Shown: positions 28,240-37,812 of the stretch, piece after piece
Layout of the letters: each line of letters begins with the position of its first letter
Numbering within the stretch: the stretch's first letter is position 1
Assembly (NCBI RefSeq): GCF_020171655.1
Contig: NZ_JAIVAC010000002.1
Span: 186,001-250,000, forward strand
From: Exiguobacterium aestuarii
GTDB taxonomy: Bacteria; Bacillota; Bacilli; Exiguobacteriales; Exiguobacteriaceae
Direction: 5' to 3'
Length of the DNA: 64,000 nucleotides
Translations under genes and position numbers: made by a program
The notes under the pieces: generated by a model
Database searches by the model: none
What the model saw: the letters and a program-made list of their open reading frames with translations, nothing else
What the model was told of the DNA's origin: nothing

Positions 28240-28669
28240 ATAGTTCCTTCATCATCATGTAATAGTCAGATCCGGGTGGGTAGTCCGGTAGCACACCGGC
28301 GACCGTATAGCCAAAGCGCTCATAAAATGATTTCGCCTGAAACGAGAACGTCGTCAACTTCACACGCGTCGCACCGAGCGACTTCGCAATCGTCTCCCCT
28401 TCTTCAAGCAACCGACTCCCGAGCCGCTGTCCCTGAACGTTCGACTCCACCCATAAACGGTCTAAATCGAACCATCCCCAATACACACTCCCGTACAAGC
28501 CAGCAATGATTCGTCCGTCTTGCTCGATTTTCAATTGAACAGCCGGTACGATCGCCTTGCGAATCTCGCGATGATGCGCAGAGTGAACATTATTATAATC
28601 ACGTAGCTTCCCAGTCAAAAACTGTTGAAATGACTCGTCTTCTTCATGGATTCGTACAATTGTATGCAT
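28238..28669 (-). CDS. GNAT family N-acetyltransferase
   Basis: This 143-aa protein has the GNAT acetyl-CoA motif A (LWVESNVQGQRLGSRLL) and the C-terminal AKSFYERFGYTV block. Its ATG overlaps the upstream MBL gene's stop as TAATG, so the two are translationally coupled. The substrate is unknown. It is the last gene of a minus-strand run that begins with the large GGDEF/EAL gene. Confidence 0.85.
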   Translation of the reverse strand: MHTIVRIHEEDESFQQFLTGKLRDYNNVHSAHHREIRKAIVPAVQLKIEQDGRIIAGLYGSVYWGWFDLDRLWVESNVQGQRLGSRLLEEGETIAKSLGATRVKLTTFSFQAKSFYERFGYTVAGVLPDYPPGSDYYMMMKEL

Positions 28670-29526
28670 TAATCCTCCACCGTCCCATTCACAAAAAACG
28701 TAATCAATTCCTGCTCTTCTTCGTTCAATTCGCGATTGACAAGTGCAGCGTATGATTGGGTGATTTCCTCGGTATTTCCTGGGAAATCATTTGAAATCAT
28801 GGCGATTCTTCTCAATGCAAGGCAATCTTCTGCGAACGCTTCACGACTTACCATCTCACCGTGCGACCAGACAATCTGTTGTGCATCAAATGTCTCTAGT
28901 ACATGTAACAACCGAAGTGTCTCCTCTGGTGTCATTCGCCATGTCGGGGCATACAAATTTGCATACAGCGCGTCTCCTAAAAATAAGATGCGTTCTTCCA
29001 CGAGATAGATAACGACCGAATCTTTCGCATGGTCGCCACCGACATGCCTCAATATGACATGAACCCCGCCAAGGTCAAGCGTCAACGACTCCTGAAACGT
29101 AAGTGTTGGCAGAACGATTTGAATGTCTCGCGAATCACCATACTCTTCGCGGATTGCCTGGGCACAAAAGTCGATTTCAATTCCTTCAGCAACTCGTTGA
29201 TTCAATGATGCATCATCCCAAGCGTAAGGGACGAGTTTCTGCATCTCGTGTTTCGTCGCCTCGCTTGCGATCGAGACCACTCCTTCTAAGGCAGGTAGAC
29301 CGAAAATGTGGTCCCAATGCCAATGTGTCAATGCGACCATCGATGGCGCACGGAGGCCACGCTCTTGAAGCTGTCCTAAAAAGGTTGAGACATGCGCCAC
29401 GGAGTTGCCTGCGTCAATGAGTAACGTATGGGTGTCACCGACAACGGCACCAAGAATCGGACGGTCCGTATGCGCAACCGGCGTCATATACCAAAAACGT
29501 TCCGAATGTTTGATCAAGGTTTGCAT
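28669..29526 (-). CDS. MBL-fold metallo-hydrolase
   Basis: The metallo-beta-lactamase motif THWHWDHIFG (HxHxDH) is near residues 82-91. Further ligands are His in RHVGGDHAKDS (~155) and Asp in ILFLGDALY, with a final His in VWSHGEMV, so two metal ions should be bound. The 285-aa length fits hydrolases of the Bacillus YqjP/YflN type; substrate unknown. Its start lies inside the end of the preceding kinase-like gene (13-nt overlap) behind GAGGAG. Confidence 0.8.
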   Translation of the reverse strand: MQTLIKHSERFWYMTPVAHTDRPILGAVVGDTHTLLIDAGNSVAHVSTFLGQLQERGLRAPSMVALTHWHWDHIFGLPALEGVVSIASEATKHEMQKLVPYAWDDASLNQRVAEGIEIDFCAQAIREEYGDSRDIQIVLPTLTFQESLTLDLGGVHVILRHVGGDHAKDSVVIYLVEERILFLGDALYANLYAPTWRMTPEETLRLLHVLETFDAQQIVWSHGEMVSREAFAEDCLALRRIAMISNDFPGNTEEITQSYAALVNRELNEEEQELITFFVNGTVED

Positions 29527-30269
29527 GAACGGCTCGACTCCTCTTCTATCAATTTGGTTAGTTCTTCAAATGAAGAACGCTCATCATTTTGGATTCGGAC
29601 ATGACGAAACGGGATCCGATCAAGCAATGTAAGCTCAAGTCGCTGTCTGTCTGCCAATACCGCAATCGTCCCCGATACACCGACAAGGTTACGTTTCGAT
29701 GCATAGGACCCTGTCGTGTAATACTCGACAAACCCCTGTTGCCATTCAATCGGTCGTTCATTATAGACGACTGGAAATATACGGGTAACGTCGTTCAACT
29801 CTAAATATATGATGATTGGTTCGATTGGTTTTAGAATCGATGAAACCTCTTGAACGTATGTTTCAATCGCCTCTAACGAAACGTCTTGGGCGACCATCCC
29901 AATCGTGAACGGATTTTGAAGCAACGCACATTCAAAGATGACGTCTCGTTCTTCTTGCTCAAGCTTCTTTACATAACGACGCCATCGTTCGCACATGATT
30001 CGTGTGTGGAGTGCAAAGGGCAACTCATAGGCATCCGTTCCTACGCGCTCTTCCCCTTCATCGTAACGAACGAGCCATCCGCCTTCAATTTCATCAAGAA
30101 TCGTACCATGTGAAGGTGGTTCCGTTACCCAGTAGATTTCATGCAGATCGACGGGGTGAGCAGCGTCCACTTCCGAATAGAAGACACCTTCTTTCAACGC
30201 ACATATCTTTTCAGCAAATGTGGATTTTCCACTTCCCGGCAACCCCTCAATCAACCACAATTTCCCCAT
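29514..30269 (-). CDS. P-loop kinase-like protein
   Basis: The Walker A motif GLPGSGKST is at residues 9-17. The 251-aa protein has a Trp/Tyr-rich middle and a likely Walker B (VIFECALLQN). It resembles small nucleoside/aminoglycoside-type kinases or dephospho-CoA-like P-loop proteins, but the acceptor is unknown. It begins 2 nt after the stop of the GGDEF/EAL gene, with GAGGAG inside that gene, and overlaps the MBL gene. Co-transcription is nearly certain. Confidence 0.65.
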   Translation of the reverse strand: MGKLWLIEGLPGSGKSTFAEKICALKEGVFYSEVDAAHPVDLHEIYWVTEPPSHGTILDEIEGGWLVRYDEGEERVGTDAYELPFALHTRIMCERWRRYVKKLEQEERDVIFECALLQNPFTIGMVAQDVSLEAIETYVQEVSSILKPIEPIIIYLELNDVTRIFPVVYNERPIEWQQGFVEYYTTGSYASKRNLVGVSGTIAVLADRQRLELTLLDRIPFRHVRIQNDERSSFEELTKLIEEESSRSCKP

Positions 30270-30271
30270 AC

Positions 30272-33200
30272 TTAAAACTCCTCATCATTTGAATATCCAT
30301 CGTATTGAAACCATTGGTTGCCACCATTGTTCTTCGCAATATACATAGCCGCATCCGCTTGCTGAAGAATCGAATCAATCGTTGAGGTAGATTGGATTGT
30401 GGCGACCCCGATACTTACTGTAAGACGTATGGTTTCACCATTTGACGCGCTTATTCCCTGGGAAATAACGTTGTTCATCTCCTTTAAGCCAACAGGTCCT
30501 TCCTCTTGAACGACAACGAATTCATCAGCTGAAAATCGATATACCTGACCTCCGAACGTTTCCACGAACCCGCTCAATCGTTGTGCGATTTCAATCAATA
30601 ACTCATCTCCGATCAGGTAACCATATTGATCATTAATCCGTTTGAAGTCGTCTATATCGATCAACAACAATGTGATTTTTTGTGAACGCTGAATCTGTCT
30701 ATATAGATCGGTCATCAGTGTATATCGATTACAGAGTTTTGTTAGTTGATCCTGTGTCGCAATTCGAATCATTTCGCGTTGTTTCCGCTCTTTCCGAATG
30801 CCGTTCTCTAACCATCTTGCAAGCAACCGAATCGTGTCTGCCAACTCTTGCAGGGTTTCTTCGTCGAGTTGATCATTTAAATTCCCTTGCTCCGCCAATA
30901 AGACAATCCACCCGAACACTTGGTGTTTATGTGTCAAAGGGAAGCTGACAATCGTTGTGAACTCAATTCCATCTACAATCAGTTCTCCTTCTTGAAGAGT
31001 TTGTGAACCGACCGTCGTCAGTTGATGGAGGGTGCATAGCTCTTCTTCCTCCCACATCAGACGAGACACCCCGTTCTCGACCAAGAGACGATGTGAGGAT
31101 TCACTTGAGAAGATCACGGCATGCGAGTAACCGACCCATTCCAATAAGATTTCTTGAACTCGTGCCAACTGGTCTTGAAACGGCATACGAAGTGCCGTCG
31201 CTTCATACAACGCCTCTACGACTTGTTGGCGTTTGATTTGTCGCCGTGACATTTCTGTATGTTCAATCTCTGCCATGACCCAGTGTGTGAACGACTCGAG
31301 CGCATGTAGATTCTCTTCAGTGAATGTTCTCGCCTGAGCATCTACCACACAAAGCGTACCGATGACGTGACCTTGTTTCGTCCGGAGCGGCACCCCGGCA
31401 TAGAACCCGACTTGTTCGAGCCACGGACTGTCACTCTCAAATGCTTCAGCTGCCACATCTTCAATCACAATCGGACGTTCCGACGTGACGACTCGCGTAC
31501 ATAGCGTCCACTCCCGCTTAAGATGAGAAGATTCGAGTTCGATCCCGACACACGATTTGAACCATTGCTGGTCCGTCGTCATGATGGAGATGAAGGCAAT
31601 CGGCATCTGAAACGTTTGTGCGACCAAACGAGAAATCCGATCAAACCGTTCTTCTTGTGGCGTGTTTAAAATCTCCAATCGTAAGATGGCCTTTATTCGC
31701 TTTATCTCGCGTTCATCAAGTGAAGGATGAAGTAACTGCGACGGCTGTTCAATTTTCGATAAGACCACCTGGTGAGAATACAAGATTTCGAGTGCCTCAT
31801 CTAGGTTTTCGAGCGCCATCGGGCGGCTAAAGAAATAACCTTGAATTTCATCACAGCCGAGCTGACGTAAAATACGATACTGTTCTTCCGTTTCAACGCC
31901 CTCTGCTGTCACTTCGAGCTCTAATTTTTTGGCGAGTGACACAATCAATTTGACGATTTCATACTCTTTCAGTCCATTTTCCTGGTCGAGTTGTGCAACG
32001 AATGATCGGTCAATCTTGATGCCATCGATTTCAAATAGCTTCAAGTAATTTAAAGAAGAATAACTCACCCCAAAATCATCAATCACCAATCGGAATCCTT
32101 GCTGCTTCAACGATTCAACCGTTTTGATGGCTGCGACCGGTTCATGCATAAGTGTGTGCTCCGTCACTTCGAACTCAAACTGCTCCGGCTTCAGGTCGTA
32201 TGACGAAATGATGGTAACCAATTCATTCATGTGATGCTCATGAAACAAATTCGGTGACACATTCACGGCGACACGACGACCTTCGAATTGCTCTGCATGT
32301 GCAGATACGTCCTGACAGACTCGATTCATGACGAACTGTGTCACGTCTTCAATAAGCAGTGACTGTTCCGCCACACGAATGAACGTTTCAGGAGAGACGA
32401 ACCCGAGTACCGGACTATTCCAACGAATGAGCGCCTCGAAATGAATCGACCCGTCCATCGACACTTTTGGTTGATACACCATATATAGTTCATCTTGTTT
32501 GAGAGCTTTCACAAGCTCCGTCTCAATCATAATCTCATCAATATAACGCTGAACATACTCATCATGTTCATATAGATGAATCGTTTGGTTACCGTTCTGA
32601 CGTGCCTCTAATAAAGCCGTTGAGGCGTTCATGATGACGCGATCGGCGTCAGCAGTTCCCGAACCGATGCCGATACAACTTGATAATGGGAATTCTGCAT
32701 CGGCCACTTTGTAAGAATGACTCGCGATGACATCAAGTAAATGTTCCGCATACATATAGGCCGTCTTCATCGGGACGTGGGGCAAGACCGCGATAAAATC
32801 TTCCCCATCGACCCGACCGATAATGGAACCTTGCGGGAGTGTATTCGCCAATTGACGCGTGATGTCTTTAATCAATTCATTCGAGCGCTCCACCCCTTGG
32901 AGCGACATCATCATCTTGAAACGATTGATATGTAGGCGCATCACACTCGTTTCTTCCATGCTCTGGCGCTCAAACAGTTGATCAAGATCCAATTTGACTT
33001 TCATCAAATTCGGCATTCCCGTCAAATAGTCCATATGTTCGATACTACGCAACAACTTGATTTCCGCTTCTTCTGACAAATCCGTCGTCAAACTGAGCAC
33101 ATAGCGCACGACACCCGATTCATCTTCGATCGGCACAAGCATAGAGGAGGCGAATCGGGCCGTATTGGATTCGACATTCATTTTTGACATAAAATAGACC

Positions 33201-33442
33201 GGTTCCCCCGTCTCGACGACCGCATCATAATGTCCAATCAATTCATCTGCCACTTCTGAGCGATACATCTCATGTAAATACTGACCTTCCACATCATCAG
33301 GAAGCGAGGAAGCGACTTTCCCTTGATCGCTCACATGAACATAACGATAGCCTTCATCCGTCACTTCCATTAGAAATACCATTCGATACAAGCGTGTGAA
33401 CAGCTCGAATAGATAATATGGGTCGCCTTTCATCCGTTGCAT
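30272..33442 (-). CDS. PAS-GGDEF-EAL-GAF-GAF-GGDEF cyclic-di-GMP protein
   Basis: This 1056-aa soluble protein begins with a PAS-like domain (1-~125), then a degenerate GGDEF (signature reads RVDGEDFIAV). The EAL domain (~310-560) keeps its catalytic set: FEALIRW, VAVNVSP, FEVTEH, IDDFGVSYSSL, GIKID, AEGVE and QGYFFSRP. Next come a GAF domain (~590-730; MPIAFISIMT..., LCTRVVTSERP), a second GAF-like region (~745-880) and a second GGDEF with signature YRFSADEFVVV, also degenerate. It should hydrolyse cyclic-di-GMP and be unable, or poorly able, to make it. The start is an ATG behind GGTGGAGG. It leads the kinase-MBL-GNAT run. Confidence 0.88.
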   Translation of the reverse strand: MQRMKGDPYYLFELFTRLYRMVFLMEVTDEGYRYVHVSDQGKVASSLPDDVEGQYLHEMYRSEVADELIGHYDAVVETGEPVYFMSKMNVESNTARFASSMLVPIEDESGVVRYVLSLTTDLSEEAEIKLLRSIEHMDYLTGMPNLMKVKLDLDQLFERQSMEETSVMRLHINRFKMMMSLQGVERSNELIKDITRQLANTLPQGSIIGRVDGEDFIAVLPHVPMKTAYMYAEHLLDVIASHSYKVADAEFPLSSCIGIGSGTADADRVIMNASTALLEARQNGNQTIHLYEHDEYVQRYIDEIMIETELVKALKQDELYMVYQPKVSMDGSIHFEALIRWNSPVLGFVSPETFIRVAEQSLLIEDVTQFVMNRVCQDVSAHAEQFEGRRVAVNVSPNLFHEHHMNELVTIISSYDLKPEQFEFEVTEHTLMHEPVAAIKTVESLKQQGFRLVIDDFGVSYSSLNYLKLFEIDGIKIDRSFVAQLDQENGLKEYEIVKLIVSLAKKLELEVTAEGVETEEQYRILRQLGCDEIQGYFFSRPMALENLDEALEILYSHQVVLSKIEQPSQLLHPSLDEREIKRIKAILRLEILNTPQEERFDRISRLVAQTFQMPIAFISIMTTDQQWFKSCVGIELESSHLKREWTLCTRVVTSERPIVIEDVAAEAFESDSPWLEQVGFYAGVPLRTKQGHVIGTLCVVDAQARTFTEENLHALESFTHWVMAEIEHTEMSRRQIKRQQVVEALYEATALRMPFQDQLARVQEILLEWVGYSHAVIFSSESSHRLLVENGVSRLMWEEEELCTLHQLTTVGSQTLQEGELIVDGIEFTTIVSFPLTHKHQVFGWIVLLAEQGNLNDQLDEETLQELADTIRLLARWLENGIRKERKQREMIRIATQDQLTKLCNRYTLMTDLYRQIQRSQKITLLLIDIDDFKRINDQYGYLIGDELLIEIAQRLSGFVETFGGQVYRFSADEFVVVQEEGPVGLKEMNNVISQGISASNGETIRLTVSIGVATIQSTSTIDSILQQADAAMYIAKNNGGNQWFQYDGYSNDEEF

Positions 33443-33541
33443 CGTATACCTCCACCTGTTCCTTTTTCTTATAGTGTAGTTGGTTTCGCTCCGACTATGG
33501 AGAAAACCTTTGAAAAAATGGGAAAACGTTTTTCATTCATA

Positions 33542-33572
33542 CAAAAACACCTCCTCAATCTGAGAAGGTGTT
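33542..33572 (-). terminator. terminator of the luciferase-like gene
   Basis: On the minus strand AACACCTTCTCA pairs with TGAGGAGGTGTT, followed by TTTTTG. Confidence 0.8.
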
Positions 33573-33579
33573 CGTCGAA

Positions 33580-34572
33580 TCAAAGCAACTCGTTCGCTAA
33601 CAGGCGATAGACGTTCAAGCGATCCTCTTGTTTATGCTGGATGCTACAAATCATCGCTTCGTCAAAACCATAGCGCTCCGACTCGTCTCGCAGTTGTTCT
33701 GCAATTTGTTTCGGTGTTCCCACGAGGTGAATCGCTCGGTTGTTGGCGATATGAATTTTATCGACTTCTGTAAGCGGATAGTCGTGGGCTGCTTCTGGAC
33801 TCAATAATTGTCTCAACTGTCCGCGCATCAAGAAGAGTCGCGACAAATCAGACGGCCGAGCCAAATATTCGGCCTCTTCCTCCGTCTCTGCCGTCGTGAC
33901 CAAATACGTGACGCTGATGTCCGGCTTCTCCATAAAATCAGACGGGGTGAAGTGGTGGCGATACGTATCAAGCGTGTCGGCACTCAATTGACCGTTGAAA
34001 AACTGTGCGAAGGAATAGCCGAGTCCCATCCGACCGGCTTGCACGGCACTGTTTCCGCTCGACCCAAGTAACCACGCTTCCGGAAGCGTGACGCCTGTTG
34101 GGGCGGCCGGTGTGTTCTTATACCATCTCTCTTCAGGTGCTTCATCTTTGATCAATTGAAGCGTCGTATCGAGCTTCTCGTATAGACCTTCCATCATCGG
34201 CTTCTGCCCTTGTGACATCGCATAAATCGCATTAGCGTCCCCGCCTGGTGCGCGTCCGACACCGAAGTCGATGCGTCCTGGCGCAAGGGCGCTGAGCGTC
34301 TTGAACACTTCCGCCATCTTCAATGGTGAATAGTGCATCATCATGATGCCGCCGGACCCGAGACGAATCTTGTTCGTCTTAGCTGCCAGATAGGCCGTGA
34401 TGACTTCCGGAGCCGAGCTCGCGAACGACATGCCGCCATGGTGCTCCGCCATCCACATCCGGTAATATCCCAACTCCTCTGCGACTTGTGCTAGCTCGAC
34501 CGCGCTGTTCAGCGCATGCTCGCCTGTATGACCCGACGTGACCGGCGCCTGGTCTAACACACTCAATCTCAT
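33580..34572 (-). CDS. LLM-class flavin-dependent oxidoreductase
   Basis: This 330-aa luciferase-like monooxygenase fold protein begins MRLSVLDQAPVTSG and has ELGYYRMWMAEHHG, IRLGSGGIMMMHYSP, ALAPGRIDFGVGRAPGGD and LLGSSGNSAVQAGRMGLGY. These are the FMN-binding blocks of the group-1 LLM family (YhbW/YvbT-like). Such proteins oxidise substrates with reduced FMN supplied by a partner reductase, which is not adjacent. The start is an ATG behind AGGAGAATGCATC. Substrate unknown. Confidence 0.85.
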   Translation of the reverse strand: MRLSVLDQAPVTSGHTGEHALNSAVELAQVAEELGYYRMWMAEHHGGMSFASSAPEVITAYLAAKTNKIRLGSGGIMMMHYSPLKMAEVFKTLSALAPGRIDFGVGRAPGGDANAIYAMSQGQKPMMEGLYEKLDTTLQLIKDEAPEERWYKNTPAAPTGVTLPEAWLLGSSGNSAVQAGRMGLGYSFAQFFNGQLSADTLDTYRHHFTPSDFMEKPDISVTYLVTTAETEEEAEYLARPSDLSRLFLMRGQLRQLLSPEAAHDYPLTEVDKIHIANNRAIHLVGTPKQIAEQLRDESERYGFDEAMICSIQHKQEDRLNVYRLLANELL

Positions 34573-34715
34573 GATGCATTCTCCTATCTCTATAATGAAG
34601 TTTCTAAATATCTTGAATTTGTTGGACTCGCCGTCATCATACTAAATGCTTCAAGGGAATACGAATGTTTTGCCTAGTGTCTGCTTTATATTTTTCAGAA
34701 AATTTACGCATTCGG

Positions 34716-34745
34716 TTGATAGCACCTGGTCATATTTTTTATACT
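34716..34745 (+). promoter_or_regulatory. sigma-A promoter of the YjiH-type gene
   Basis: TTGATA, an 18-nt spacer and TATACT. The remaining intergenic sequence shows no gene. Confidence 0.55.
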
Positions 34746-34832
34746 AGAAAAGAAATACGTTTCAATAGCGGCTGGATGTGTAATGGGGATACATAGACAG
34801 CGCAAACACTTCGGGGAAATGGGGAATGCATC

Positions 34833-36206
34833 ATGAATGGTTCATCAACACCAGACAAAAAGAACACTTCTTTTTCGAGTCGGGACTTTTTTAAGTTTTT
34901 GGTCCCATCGCTCATCGGGATCATGTTTTTCATCGTCCCAATCTCATCAGAGGAAGGCTTTACGATTCCGGTCGCTTTCTTATCCAATCTATTGATTGAG
35001 TGGATTGGCGAGTTCGTCCCGACACTCGCTGTCATCATGATGGGGATTTCGATTGTCGGATCTTTATTGTTGTTTACGGCACGTCCTGCTTTTATTGTGG
35101 AACGACCGTCCATCAACGCACTCTTTAGCGTGACACCGTTTTGGTTCGTCATGCGCATCATCGGTTTTGTCGCCGGTGTGATGACGCTACTCACACTCGG
35201 ACCAGAAATGATCACGTCAGAATTCACAGGAGGTTTGCTCCTCTTTGATTTGATTCCAATCTTGTTTGCGACATTCTTTTTTGCAGGTATGTTGTTACCG
35301 CTCCTCTTGAACTTTGGGCTTCTCGAGTTCGTCGGGACGTTCTTGATGAAAATCATGCGCCCACTCTTCCGATTGCCAGGGCGCGCCTCACTCGACTCGC
35401 TCGCTTCATGGGTCGGGGATGCGACGATTGGGATTCTACTGACGACCAAACAGTATGAGGAAGGTTATTATACGAAACGGGAAGCATCAATCATTGCGAC
35501 GACCTTCTCCGTCGTCTCCATCACGTTCACGATCGTCGTCTTACAATACGTCGAACTCGACCAATACTTCCTACCGTACTACGGGGCGATTGTCTTATCT
35601 GGCTTGGTCGCAGCGCTCATCATGCCACGGATTTATCCACTATCTAAAAAAGCAGATACGGCTTATGAGAAGACCGAGCTTAAACCGGAAGAAGAGGTGC
35701 CGTCAGACGTTTCACTCGGGAAGTGGGCGTTGATACAAGCGCTACAAAAGTCACGTTCGAGTAAAAGTTTCCTAGAGACACTCAAAGACGGCTTCAAAAA
35801 CGTCCTCGATATGTGGATCGGTGTTCTCCCTGTCGTCATGGCGGTCGGGACAATCGCGGTCGTCATCGCGGAATATACGCCGTTCTTTACCATTATCGGG
35901 AAGCCGTTCGAACCGATCCTGATGCTCCTGCAAGTACCTGAGGCATCGGAGGCCGCTCAGACGATGGTCGTCGGCTTCGCTGATATGTTCTTGCCGGCCG
36001 TCCTCGGAAGCGGCATCGAGAGCGAATTGACGCGTTTCGTCATCGCCACACTGTCCGTCACTCAGCTTATCTATATGTCTGAAGTCGGTGGCTTATTGCT
36101 CGGTTCAAAACTACCGATCTCATTCCTCGACCTCGTCTTAATCTTTTTGTTACGGACATTCATCACACTTCCGATCATCGTCGGAATCGCACATCTTGTC
36201 TTTTAA
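34833..36206 (+). CDS. YjiH family nucleoside-recognition (gate) membrane protein
   Basis: This 457-aa protein has ten or more hydrophobic segments. Both halves carry the nucleoside-recognition/gate-like pattern (LASWVGDATIGILLTTKQY and VVGFADMFLPAVLGSGIESELTRFVIA). The order FFKFLVPSLIGIMFFIVPI at the start is typical of YjiH proteins. The family is thought to be transport-related but is not characterised. The ATG lies about 10 nt behind a GGGGA ribosome site. It is a single gene. Confidence 0.8.
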   Translation: MNGSSTPDKKNTSFSSRDFFKFLVPSLIGIMFFIVPISSEEGFTIPVAFLSNLLIEWIGEFVPTLAVIMMGISIVGSLLLFTARPAFIVERPSINALFSVTPFWFVMRIIGFVAGVMTLLTLGPEMITSEFTGGLLLFDLIPILFATFFFAGMLLPLLLNFGLLEFVGTFLMKIMRPLFRLPGRASLDSLASWVGDATIGILLTTKQYEEGYYTKREASIIATTFSVVSITFTIVVLQYVELDQYFLPYYGAIVLSGLVAALIMPRIYPLSKKADTAYEKTELKPEEEVPSDVSLGKWALIQALQKSRSSKSFLETLKDGFKNVLDMWIGVLPVVMAVGTIAVVIAEYTPFFTIIGKPFEPILMLLQVPEASEAAQTMVVGFADMFLPAVLGSGIESELTRFVIATLSVTQLIYMSEVGGLLLGSKLPISFLDLVLIFLLRTFITLPIIVGIAHLVF

Positions 36207-36211
36207 CGAAA

Positions 36212-36250
36212 ACGACGCCCTTTCTCTTTTATGAGATGGGGCGTCCTTTG
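36212..36250 (+). terminator. weak terminator-like hairpin
   Basis: GACGCCC/GGGCGTC with an internal TCTC/GAGA pair, followed by the short T-rich stretch CTTTG. The weak T run lowers confidence. Confidence 0.55.
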
Positions 36251-36279
36251 TATACTAAAAGAAAAGGAGGGAGACCAAG

Positions 36280-36930
36280 ATGGAGCACCCATTTGCAGGA
36301 CAACTCGAGGTCGCGAACAACGGCTATGCTGGAATCATCGACCCGGAGCTTTACGTGAACGACCGTTATCACGGACGCTGGACATTAAAGCGCTCCGTAC
36401 AGATTGAAAGCGTGCCCGTCTTGCTCCAACGCCAGTTCGAGAACGGAAAGAACAACTGTACGTTGACATCCATCACCGCGATCTTTCGTTTCTATCGAGA
36501 CCATGGGTATACGAATATCCCAGATGATGTGACACAGATTCAAGAGGATGTACGCGAGATCGCCTTCATACATCATTTCAAAGACGAGAAAGGGACGCCC
36601 CCGACTCAAATCGCCACCATCATCACGAAATTATGGAAGCGATACGGGTATGAAGGTCGAGGGAGTTCCCGCTATCTATGGAAATGGTCGACGTTTGAGC
36701 GTGAGCTGAAAGCGGGTCGCCCGTTTGTGTTGAATATGGCGAACGGCTTTTATAAAAATCATTCCGTCACCGGAATCGGTTATTTACAGTTTGAAAAACG
36801 GGGTTTTTCGGACGTCATCTTGTTGGCCGTGCTCGACAACCGTTCAAAAGACGTGCGCTATATCGACTTCAATGAATTCAATTTCTGGGGAAGTATCACG
36901 CGCGTCCATCCGCCAGCCACTCGTCCATAA
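36280..36930 (+). CDS. C39-like cysteine-peptidase-fold protein
   Basis: This 216-aa protein has a papain-like layout: Cys in NNCTLTS (~62), His in KNHSVTGIGY (~165) and a possible third residue in LDNRSKDVRYIDF. The Gln in VLLQRQFEN could supply the oxyanion hole. There is no signal peptide, so it may act inside the cell. AAAAGGAGGGAG precedes the ATG. Its 3' end overlaps the convergent gene by 35 nt. Peptidase activity is inferred from residue order only; an amidase or transglutaminase-like role is also possible. Confidence 0.6.
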   Translation: MEHPFAGQLEVANNGYAGIIDPELYVNDRYHGRWTLKRSVQIESVPVLLQRQFENGKNNCTLTSITAIFRFYRDHGYTNIPDDVTQIQEDVREIAFIHHFKDEKGTPPTQIATIITKLWKRYGYEGRGSSRYLWKWSTFERELKAGRPFVLNMANGFYKNHSVTGIGYLQFEKRGFSDVILLAVLDNRSKDVRYIDFNEFNFWGSITRVHPPATRP

Positions 36931-37720
36931 TCGTTTCAAGCGCTTGTCCGATTCTTAACAGATGCTCACGCTTGGCATATGACCCGTAATGTAGCCCGTT
37001 TGAATCCCGACCATTCCCGAGCCCGACGAACACTTCAGACGGTTTCATATGAAGTCCAATCATCGGGATGCCCGATTCATGGCGTCCGATTTCATAAGTG
37101 ATGGCAGGATAAGCAGACAGTCTTCCGATTGTTGAAAAACCGCTAAAGGCACGACAGTTGTCTCGTCCGAGCACAATGATACGGATTGGTTTGATATATG
37201 CAATCGTCCGCTCCAACAATTCGATTGAGTTCGGGTGTTCCATCCAGTCGCGTCCGGTCTTCATCTTCCCCATTTGTTCATACGTCGCATACTTGAAAAA
37301 ATCGACGTGGATGACAGAGACCGGATCGTCATAAAATGTTCGCCCCATCCCGTTCAACAGCGCCTCAAGTTTGGCGCCATTCGGTTTCCCGAACCAGCTC
37401 GTTGTCGCGCGACCCGATTCGAAATAAGACGATGCTCGTTCTATCGTTTCTTGCAGCGCCTCTTCATTTCCGAGGTAATCTTCAAACGAGAGCGCGTTCC
37501 GCCAATAGAACTTTTGGTGTTGCCCCATTCTCGGTGTCCCGTCTCGATGTAAAAACTCGCCGCGTGACGGGTTCGTCCCAATAGTCAGCCATTGATTCGC
37601 ACGAGGACGACCGTACCAAAGGACAGGCGATGCCTCCGAAATCAGTTCTTGACCAAACGATGTCTCACATAACGTTGCTTGAAATCGGATTGCATCTTGT
37701 AACAATTTTACTGCCTCCAT
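36896..37720 (-). CDS. uracil-DNA-glycosylase-superfamily-like protein
   Basis: This ~274-aa protein has a first strand/turn [14 protein letters not shown] (like motif 1 of the UDG fold), a middle [13 protein letters not shown] and a late [10 protein letters not shown]. The fold is a plausible match, but the catalytic Asp/Asn of classical UDGs is not clear. The ATG at 37720 follows GAGGAGGG; the longer frame to 37795 runs into the upstream promoter region. It converges on and overlaps the C39-like gene. Activity should not be assumed. It is one of three such genes in the window. Confidence 0.5.
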   Translation of the reverse strand: MEAVKLLQDAIRFQATLCETSFGQELISEASPVLWYGRPRANQWLTIGTNPSRGEFLHRDGTPRMGQHQKFYWRNALSFEDYLGNEEALQETIERASSYFESGRATTSWFGKPNGAKLEALLNGMGRTFYDDPVSVIHVDFFKYATYEQMGKMKTGRDWMEHPNSIELLERTIAYIKPIRIIVLGRDNCRAFSGFSTIGRLSAYPAITYEIGRHESGIPMIGLHMKPSEVFVGLGNGRDSNGLHYGSYAKREHLLRIGQALETIMDEWLADGRA

Positions 37721-37812
37721 GTCATCCCTCCTCTCCCGTTCGTTTCCCGCTTTCGAGAGTTCATAAAATGCGTTATAGTGATAGGACGAAGCCAAACAAA
37801 GGACGTGTATAC

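Noticed and set aside
34739-35449. 236-aa minus-strand frame opposite the YjiH-type gene
   Set aside because: Lys/Ser/Asn-rich shadow of a membrane gene, without a ribosome site or family match.
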